The position numbers were made by a program, and so were the translations under genes. Shown in pieces: positions 32,165 to 39,467 of a stretch of DNA of 64,000 nucleotides. The first letter of the stretch is position 1. Each line of letters starts with the position of its first letter. The stretch spans positions 3,327,501 to 3,391,500 of the forward strand of contig OW203732.1 of assembly GCA_934045075.1 (NCBI GenBank). The letters are read 5' to 3'. Origin of the DNA: Yponomeuta sedellus (taxonomy: Eukaryota; Arthropoda; Insecta; Lepidoptera; Yponomeutidae). The notes below the pieces were generated by a model. That model worked only from the letters and a program-made list of their open reading frames with translations. It had not been told where the DNA came from and ran no database searches.

Positions 32165-32395
32165 ATTATTATTAAAATTCTTTATTGCATAAAAATTTTG
32201 CACGTAGGTGAGCTTAATGCTAACTTCATGCTAACTAGGTGAAAAAAACTTAGGTTAGCTGGTAGATAATGCTAAGTAGCATTAAGCTCGCCTAAGTGCA
32301 AAATTTTTATGCTATAAAGAATTTTAATAATACTAATGCTTCTTCGCATTATCTACCACCTAACCTGAGTTTTTTTCTTTTATAACGCGTCTTTG
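32165..32395. mobile_element. Interleaved inverted repeats (retroelement tail)
   Basis: Arm A (32168-32225, attctttattgcataaaaat, ggtgagcttaatgct) is inverted at 32280-32333. Arm B (32240-32275, aacttaggttag, ggtagataatgc) is inverted at 32345-32385. The order is A-B-A'-B'. The A sequence resembles a LINE 3' end. Confidence 0.65.
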
Positions 32396-32441
32396 AAAAA
32401 GCTAATATCATAAATCTTAATAAATATAGTAACAGTATTTC

Positions 32442-32632
32442 TTAGGCTAGGCGGCACGGGTTACTTTTGTCACCGTGACTGTTTCGTCACTCCTTAGATA
32501 TATATGGAGATGCGCGAAATGTCACCCAGTTGTCTCGTCGTAACATACGAGCATCTCCATACATATCCACGGTCTTGATAAGAGTGACGAAACAGTCACG
32601 GTGACAAAAGTAACCCGTGCGCGCGTAGCTAA
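32442..32632. mobile_element. MITE (CACGGGTTACTTTTGTCACC ends), copy 1
   Basis: Both ends carry cacgggttacttttgtcacc followed by gtgactgtttcgtcac. A second inverted pair (tatggagatgcgcg / cgagcatctccata) surrounds the centre, so the whole 190 bp can fold. Confidence 0.8.
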
Positions 32633-32649
32633 AACGAAAACTGTGCACA

Positions 32650-32843
32650 CTAAGGCTTCGCGCGCACGGGTTACTTTTGTCACCGTGTCTGTTTTGTCAC
32701 TCTCATCAAGACCGCGGATATGTATGGAGATGCGCGCATGTTACGACGTGACACCTGGGTGACAGTTCGCGCATCTCCATACATATCTAAGGAGTGACGA
32801 AACAGTCACTGTGACAAAAGTAACCCGTGCGCGCCTAGCCTTA
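32650..32843. mobile_element. MITE (CACGGGTTACTTTTGTCACC ends), copy 2
   Basis: Same element as the previous one, in the opposite orientation (the central block is inverted), separated by about 18 bp. Confidence 0.8.
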
Positions 32844-32849
32844 ATGATT

Positions 32850-33240
32850 CTCATACATACTTGAATATGAGAAAAACTAGAAGTGACTACCCACATTAAT
32901 TGACTGTACTCGCCACTTCAGTCTACCGAGACCACGGCAACTATAACGCTGCCGGAACGTCGTCGGGAAATAAAATAATTATGTTTTACCTTATAAATAA
33001 TCGCGATTAGACCCCGTTTCTGCGCTACTTTGAATAAAACCATTTCAATTCATTTCGTTGAATGATAATTTTTTAAAAAAAAAGTTGATTCCATTCCATG
33101 ATTGTTATTCCATTGGTGGCGCTAGTTAGCTCCGCCTAGCGCCTTAATATCTAATTGCTCTTGAATAGTTTTGTGTATACTCCGTACCCGATACTCGTAA
33201 GTACAGTTAAACGCACAGATCTCTTAGTAAACTGCGCACT
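32850..33240. other. No gene recognised
   Basis: Holds cgagaccacggcaac, a trace of the retroelement also at 50430, and a gcgctagttagctccgcc repeat also present near 45185 and 51210. Confidence 0.4.
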
Positions 33241-33260
33241 CTACTTAGTTATCCTTCTAA

Positions 33261-33849
33261 AAATAAAAATAGTATAATCATGTGGGTACAGTGATATTAT
33301 TCCGATGTAAAAACCTAACTGCAAAGTAGGTAGTCGGGGCTGTAGGTGATGCAATTTACTTCAGCCAGATGTCGCTGCCTGTACGTAATACAGAGTATAG
33401 TGTAAAGAGGTTCGGAATTTCACTGATGCCGGTGCCGATAGTCAGATAGTGACAGTCGTTAAGCCATTGCAGATACCTTACGGCGTGATAAATTCTGACA
33501 ATAAACCCGCCACTGTCTTACAATCCTCCACCAACACAGACTTGGCCCCCGTGGTGGAGTATGGCCTAACCTTTCAGCGACGCAAGAAGAGACCCGTGTC
33601 CCAGCATTGCGGACATACAAGTGTTGATATCGATATGTAATACAAAATTTAACATAATAAAATTTTTGAAGGTAGTTACTCGAAAGTTACGTAATACAGA
33701 GAATATTGTAAAGAGGTTCGAAATTTCACTGATGCCGGTGAGTCGCCTATTAGCTCAGTTGGAAAGAGCGCTGGCACGGATAGCCAGGGGTCGCGGGTTC
33801 GAATCCCGGCACGGGTGGAATTTTTAGCCTCTAAATAGGTTTTTTAAAT
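33261..33849 (+). mobile_element. Composite internal-tRNA SINE containing a 5S-like SINE
   Basis: Target repeats ttatccttctaa lie at 33249-33260 and 33850-33861. Between them are a leader (33330-33434), a 5'-truncated sense 5S-like SINE (33445-33640), and then the leader end again (ttacgtaatacagagaat, 33689) with an intact tRNA-like cloverleaf (33748-33820). The leader segment acgtaatacag ... gatgccggtg is therefore present twice. Confidence 0.7.
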
Positions 33850-33874
33850 TATCCTTCTAAGCCCTGTTATATTA

Positions 33875-34262
33875 GCTTAGCATAGCTTTTGCCCGCGACT
33901 CCGTCCGGGTGGATTTTAGTTTTTGCAACCCCGTTCACTCCCTTAAGGGTTAAATTTAAAAAAAACGGCGAAACACGTGTTCAATCAATTGTGTTGAAGA
34001 GTATTTAATTTAAGTTACAATTATTGAGACCTTAAAAATTCATTCTTTATATTTCTTTACATTTTTTATACCTCCCATACAAATTTTGGCCACCTTGTTC
34101 GCCCCTTTAGGGGTTGAATTTCAAAAAATCCGGTCTTATTCCTTGCTTACATTATATATAGACACTCTGTGCAAAATTTCAGCTTCCTAGGTCCAACGGC
34201 TTGGGCTGGCCGTTGATGAGTGAGTCAGTCAGTCAGGACTTTGAATTTTATTCATATAGATT
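33875..34262 (+). mobile_element. Unclassified lepidopteran-type repeat
   Basis: ctcccttaagggttaaattt, cgcccctttaggggttgaat and gagtcagtcagtcaggactt, ending tattcatatagatt. The doubled aggggttgaattt motif suggests a common non-coding repeat. No second copy is in the window. Confidence 0.4.
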
Positions 34263-34645
34263 AAACGGGCTCAATCGCGATTATTAACGTCGGAAGCGAA
34301 GGTAATCACGTTTTACCTGCAAAATAATCAAAATTAGCTCCGTTTAATATGCATGTTCGAGCATTGCGAGACAATAAGAAATACTATTGATATTTCTAAT
34401 TTTTTTGAGACCTCAAAAAACCGAAAAAATATTTTTATGGTTTTCTTTTTTTTGTGTTTCTACGTTTTCTAATATATAAAATCGATGTCATTCCAAGTTT
34501 GATGCAAATTCCCCATTGTACGGTCAACAGCACATCAACCGTTACATTTTACTTGCGAGCGCTTTAAGCCCAGATCCTCTCTCTGTGAGAGAAGGATCTG
34601 TCTTCCAGCGGGGCGTACTTATGTAATATAATATGACATTTTGTT

Positions 34646-35020
34646 CTTCTTTTTCTTTATCAACCCTTGTATGTCCCCACTGCTGGGGCGCGGGTCTCTT
34701 CCTGCATCGCAGGAAGATTAGGCCATACTCCACCACGGGGGCCAAGTCCGGGTTGGTGGAGGATTGTAAGACAGTGGCGGGCCTTACTGTCAGAAGAAAT
34801 CAAGCCGCCCATGAGGCCTCTGACATGGCTTAACAACTGCCATTATATGACAGCCGGCACCAACGGGTTAACGTGCCTTGCGAAGCACGGAAGCGCTCGG
34901 AAAAATGCCACTAATGGTAGTCACGGGACGCTCACCCATCCTGTACCTGACCGCGCCTGTTGTTGCTTAACCAAGTGATTGATTCCAATCACTCGGTTCG
35001 CCTAGGCCACGAGCGCTTCG
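34646..35020 (-). mobile_element. 5S-like SINE, reference full-length copy
   Basis: Perfect 12-bp target repeats tgacattttgtt flank it at 34634-34645 and 35021-35032. On the minus strand it starts gaagcgctcgtggcctagg, carries the 5S-like blocks gttaagcaac, ggcgcggtcag and ggatgggtga, then a body of about 280 bp, and ends gggttgataaagaaaaagaa. The A-rich tail and the duplication show LINE-driven retroposition. Polymerase III transcription is inferred from the 5S-type boxes. Confidence 0.9.
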
Positions 35021-35311
35021 TGACATTTTGTTACAGTGACCAATATTCTAAGAATTGTCAAGTGACATTTCCAGCTTCCTTTGTCCTGACCTGGGCCCCG
35101 TTTTGTTAATGCATTGCAGTACCACGACAGATACATGGTGAGGTCACGTGACGTGTTTTTCATACCATTTACACACGTCACAGGCTAAACCTATGTCTTT
35201 CTTTTTGTTTCGTTTATTGTGTATTTCGTTTATTTCTGTTGTGCTCATATTATTTTAATTTCATTGGTTATTTTGTTTCTGTGAGGTGTCTTGTTGGTAT
35301 AACAAATGTCT

Positions 35312-36091
35312 ATACTATTTTTTTTAATGCACTAACACGTGCTAAGGATAATTTTAAAAACGAGGCTCTGTACGTAATACAGAGAATAATGTAAAGAGGT
35401 TCGAAATTTCACTGATGCCGGTGAGTCGCCCATTAGCTTAGTTGGAAAGAGCGCTGGCACGGATAGCCAGAGGTCGCGGGTTCGAATCCCGGCATGGGTG
35501 GCATTTTTAGCCTCTAAATAGTAGTAGTATTGGCCTTTTTGCATCAACGTAATGAAATTATTTATACAGCGTCCAGTGGCATCTTCACTCACACTAGATG
35601 GGTGAAGGGACCAGTCCGACGCTGTAGAAGTGGTATGGATGGGCTGTCGAGAGGTGGTATTAAGTGGACTGTATAGTTTATAGCGTCTTCTTAAGTGGTC
35701 TAAGCCGTGCATGGAATAAAAGGCTCAATAATTGGTTTTGTCAACGAAAAATATGTAGAAATGTAATTTATTGTAATGACAATGCAAAGAACAATAGAAG
35801 AACAATAAACAATGCCTGGGACATGGTTTTATAGATGGTGTAGGCTTGCCCAGCACCTACACCATCCTGAAAGCTTAGTCGGCCTAGCCCACAGGAAAGA
35901 CTAGTCAATACGTGCGGAGCCAACCAAGCCGCGGGTTTCCTCACGATGTTTTCCTTCACGTAACTTTGAAATTAAACAAAGTCATTGGTACATGCCCGCA
36001 CTCGGGATCGAACCTGGGGCACTCGCTTGCGAGTCCATGGTTCTACCCACTGAGCTACCACCGCCTAGCCTCTAAATAGGTTTTTAAAATT
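35312..36091 (-). mobile_element. Internal-tRNA SINE with 5' inversion, hosting a core-SINE
   Basis: Target repeats acaaatgtct at 35302-35311 and 36092-36101. Read on the minus strand, the proper 3' tail (ttagcacgtgttagtgcatt) is preceded by the rest of the element in inverted orientation. A second SINE (35521-36066) was later inserted into it. Confidence 0.8.
35521..36066 (-). mobile_element. Core-SINE subfamily 1, nested, long form
   Basis: Target repeats agcctctaaata at 35509-35520 and 36067-36078 (part of the host SINE). On the minus strand: tRNA-like head (ggcggtggtagctcagtggg), core gtgaaggaaaacatcgtgag, cctacaccatctataaaacc. An extra ~175 bp (35632-35806) is not present in 55941-56345. 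The tail is tatttgcat-like, ending ggccaatac. Confidence 0.8.
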
Positions 36092-36194
36092 ACAAATGTC
36101 TTTCTTTCTTTTCTTTCATTGACGCCTAGAAGGTTTTATGTTGTGCGCGCCTAGAATTGATGCAGCAACGAAATTAACCGTCATGTTCATGCAA

Positions 36195-36412
36195 TATAAA
36201 TGCTCGTGGCCTGACCGAACCGAGTGATTGGAATCAATCACTTGAGCTAAGCAACAACAAGCGCGGTCATGAGCTGGATGAGTGACCATCCCATCACTAT
36301 AGCTAGTGGCATTTTTTCCAAGCGCTTCCATGCTTCGCAAAGCACGCTAAGCCGTTGGTGCCGGCAGTCATGTAATGGCAGTCGTTAAGCAATGCCAGGG
36401 GCCTTATAAGGC
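36195..36412 (+). mobile_element. 5S-like SINE 5' half
   Basis: Sense head with gcaacaacaagcgcggtca, then ggatgagtgacc. It is cut at gccttataaggc. A separate 3' fragment of the same family lies at 36622-36718 (+). Confidence 0.7.
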
Positions 36413-36719
36413 TTTTTGTACATTGTCTTTTTTACTTCTGTCAGTTTTAAATTTAGGTTTCCGTCTTACCTAGTATTAATTGGTCTTGTGAAAATATTAT
36501 GATCGAATAAACTCAGAATTACAAATAGAAATATATTTTTACTAAAACAGCACCATACACCAGCGGCATATACACCACCACCAGCACCCGCACCACCAGC
36601 AAACGGCACCATACGGTGTTTAACACGGACTTAGCCCCCTGGTGGAGTATGGCCTAACCTTCCTGCGATGCAGGAAGAGACCCGTGCCCCAGCAAAGGGG
36701 GCCTACAAGGGTTGATATC

Positions 36720-37330
36720 GTACATGCAATTGTACTACAATGCATTAGCAGAATGTAAGCCCTGGTCGTGCACTTTCTTTGTCACGCATCAGGTCACCGC
36801 TGAAGGTCAGGTGCACCGCAACCATTCATCATCGGCGTTTACTAGTGATTTTAGATGATTGACTAATCGTCTGTGACTCTGGTAAAAAACTGTTTGAAAA
36901 CAATCTGAGCAATTTATCTTTCCAAGAACCTGTGGAGGCAAAAATTTAATTAGTTTTGTTTGGCATAATCGGGCACCTAAACTAACGTTCTGTACAGTGA
37001 CCCGAGAGTTTTTACTGTGCGTTACGAATCGACCGTAGGTGTTCAGACGGAAAAAAAAATCAAAGATATTCTTCTTGCCACACGTAAAGAAACTAATAAA
37101 GCTCATATCTAATTCTTAGGGATCGAGCAGCTGTCGATTGTATTGTACTATACCTATTAGGTATGTATTTTCTGTCCGTGGCTAATTTAATTTTGGTTAC
37201 AAATAAATTCATTTCATTTCTTCCTCAGGCTATATATGTTAGTCCACTGCTGGACATAGCCCTCTCCTAGTGAGCGCCTTATTGCTTAAATCAAAGATAT
37301 AACCTAATCTAATAAGCTCTCCGAAGTAAG
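36720..37330. other. No confident gene; weak minus-strand frame
   Basis: A 99-codon minus frame (36807-37106) reads NCSDCFQTVFYQSHRRLVNH, which resembles a C2H2 finger lacking its last histidine. There is no start context or partner exon. A 53-bp RTE tail fragment is at 37228-37280 (-). Confidence 0.2.
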
Positions 37331-37339
37331 CGGGAGACC

Positions 37340-37575
37340 CAGGCTGGGTTCGCAGGGCGAACATGTGCCACAGTGACTTTGTTTTCTAAGTAACGTATAT
37401 TACAGTACTAATCGCTAACTGTGAAGGAAAATATCGTGAGAGAAATCTGAGTGTGTGAGGAGTTCAAATACGTTAGCGCTTGTAATTACCAATCCGCAGT
37501 GAGCACGCATGGTAATTAAGCCCTTACTCTATCTCTCCGAAAGAAGGCATGTGCCCTGCAGTGGGATGATTATAT
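37340..37575 (+). mobile_element. Core-SINE subfamily 2, most complete copy
   Basis: A remnant tRNA-like head (ctgggttcgcagggc), the core gtgaaggaaaatatcgtgag, then ttgtaattaccaatccgc, the ctctatctctccgaaag stem and gtgccctgcagtgggatg. Confidence 0.7.
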
Positions 37576-37794
37576 TATGCTACATAAAAAAATACATCGG
37601 CTGACTCATTAACCTTGAAGAAATCAAAATTAGTTTTATTATTTCGACGTAAAGAATTTTTATTTTCTTTGCTGATGTACAGTGTAAAATTTAAGCCGCT
37701 GATTTCGGGTCGAAGTGTAGTGGAGAGAAACGCAGCGGGAAAAAAAAAACTCTACTCAAATCATCTTAAGCCTACCCTAAATCATCTTGAGACT

Positions 37795-37907
37795 ACCCCC
37801 GCCTTCTCCACGTCACCTGTTGGTTGGCTAGAATAAAATACTATTTAGTATTAAGCCCGCCAATTGTACAATCTTTACTGGTACAATAAAGAATTTAATA
37901 ATAATAA
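37795..37907 (+). mobile_element. Jockey/CR1-like LINE 3' UTR fragment
   Basis: ccccgccttctccacgtcacc ... ttgtacaatctttactgg and ataataataataa, as at 27300-27435. It ends exactly where the next SINE's target duplication begins. Confidence 0.65.
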
Positions 37908-37920
37908 TAAAAGCCTAATA

Positions 37921-38150
37921 TTTAAAAACCTATTTAGAGGCTAAAAATTTCACCCATGCCGGGATTCGAACCCGCAACCTCTGGCTATCCGTACCAGCGC
38001 TCTACCAATTGAGCTCAATTGGTAGAGCGCTGGTACGGATAGCCAGAGGTTGCGGGTTCGAATCCCGGCATGGGTGAAATTTTTAGCCTCTAAATAGGTT
38101 TTTAAATTTGTGCCTTAGCACGGGTTAGTGCATTAAAAATAAAAATAGTG
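37921..38150 (+). mobile_element. Internal-tRNA SINE, perfect fold-back copy
   Basis: An antisense arm (37921-38010) and sense arm (38017-38103) are complementary along about 88 bp and meet in the D arm at gagctc. The sense arm then continues into the full tail ttagcacgggttagtgcatt. Perfect target repeats taaaagcctaata at 37908-37920 and 38151-38163 show that the folded form was inserted as one unit. Confidence 0.92.
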
Positions 38151-38433
38151 TAAAAGCCTAATACATCACGTGCTACAACGTATGATAGGATTCCACGTTG
38201 GCCATCAATAACTTTATATTAAAATAAAGCACCATTTCCAACAAGCATACGATAGCGCTATTGCGCTCATTAGGGTAGAGCTCTATCCAGCAGTGGACTA
38301 TAATGTAGCCAGAAGAAGACACGATAGAAAGTCTCAAGAGTAATAGTAAAATTAATATTTATAATTGTAACAGAAACTGAATATTTACATCACAATTCAT
38401 AAACGATAAATTTATCGATTCTTTTATTCTTAC

Positions 38434-38639
38434 ACTATTTTTATTTTTAATGCACTAACCCGTGCTAAGGAACAAATTTAAAAACACTGTACATAATACA
38501 GAGAATATTGTAAAGAGGTTCGAAATTTCACTGATGCCGTGAGTCGCCCATTGGCTCAATTGGTAGAGCGCTGGTACGGATAGCCAGAGGTTGCGGGTTC
38601 GAATCCCGGCATGGGTGAAATTTTTAGCCTCTAAATAGG
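38434..38639 (-). mobile_element. Internal-tRNA SINE with 5' inversion
   Basis: Target repeats tcttttattcttac at 38420-38433 and 38640-38653. On the minus strand the tail (ttagcacgggttagtgcatt) is in sense and the leader plus tRNA part are inverted. An RTE tail fragment (38258-38325, +) lies just upstream. Confidence 0.88.
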
Positions 38640-38814
38640 TCTTTTATTCTTACTTTTTCTCAGTTTTATTTTAAAATGTCGCTTTTAAATTTACCGCGTC
38701 AAGTTTAAAGACAATAGAAACTTTGTGCGGACGGACACCTTCATTTACACATAAATAGCGTATGAAATTGCATTTACACTGAAAGAACATTTGTTCCAGA
38801 AGAGGATTTTTTCC

Positions 38815-39190
38815 ATAAGAGCACGGAAGTGCTGGGAAAAAATGCTACTAGCTGTAGCCACGGGACGGTCACCCATCGTGCACCTGACCGTGCCTGTTGT
38901 TGCTTAACCCAAGTGATTGATTCCAATCACTCGGTTCCACTAGGCCACTTCAGGAATCAATGATTTGAGTTAAGTGATTGATTCCAACAACAGACGCGGT
39001 CAGGTGTAGGATGGGTGACCGCATGTGACTACTCCTAGTGGCATTTTTCCGAGCGCTTCCGTGCTTTACAAGGCAAGCTAAGCCGACAGTGCTGGCTGTC
39101 ATGTAATGGCAGTCGTTGAGCCATGTCAGGCCAGGCAGGCCTTATGGGCGGTTTGATAACTTCTGACAATAAGACCCGCCCTGTCTTACA
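38815..39190. mobile_element. Two 5S-like SINE halves, head to head
   Basis: An antisense 5' half (38815-38950) meets a sense copy starting at about 38945. Both have 5S-like boxes (ggtgcacctgaccgtgcc inverted; gatgggtgaccg at 39009). The sense copy runs to ccctgtcttacaatcc, followed by ttttttttttcacccagg. The ends are rearranged. Confidence 0.65.
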
Positions 39191-39467
39191 ATCCTTTTTT
39201 TTTTTCACCCAGGAGAAACCCCAATTACGGGTACCACTGGCTCGGGGGAGCACAATGGTTATGTCATTATTATTATTTATTCATTTAAATTGCATAACAT
39301 TACAGTGAAAACCTTTGCGTTAAGCAATTCATACATACAAAGTATAAACAAGTATTTTAGGCAATTCGTTAGTTACAACATCAATGAGAACTGAAAAACA
39401 TAAAATTTTGAACTGTATGGGTACAAAAAAGAACAGTAAATCAAATAATCACAAATAGGACGCCCTT

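Noticed and set aside
33748..33820. Apparent tRNA gene (cloverleaf folds)
   Set aside because: The same cloverleaf recurs about a dozen times inside a SINE, the anticodon loop varies and position 33 is often not U, and the T stem has a mismatch. It is treated as SINE-derived.
36807..37106. Minus-strand frame with a C2H2-like motif
   Set aside because: The final histidine is missing, there is one finger only, and no supporting splice or start signals are present.
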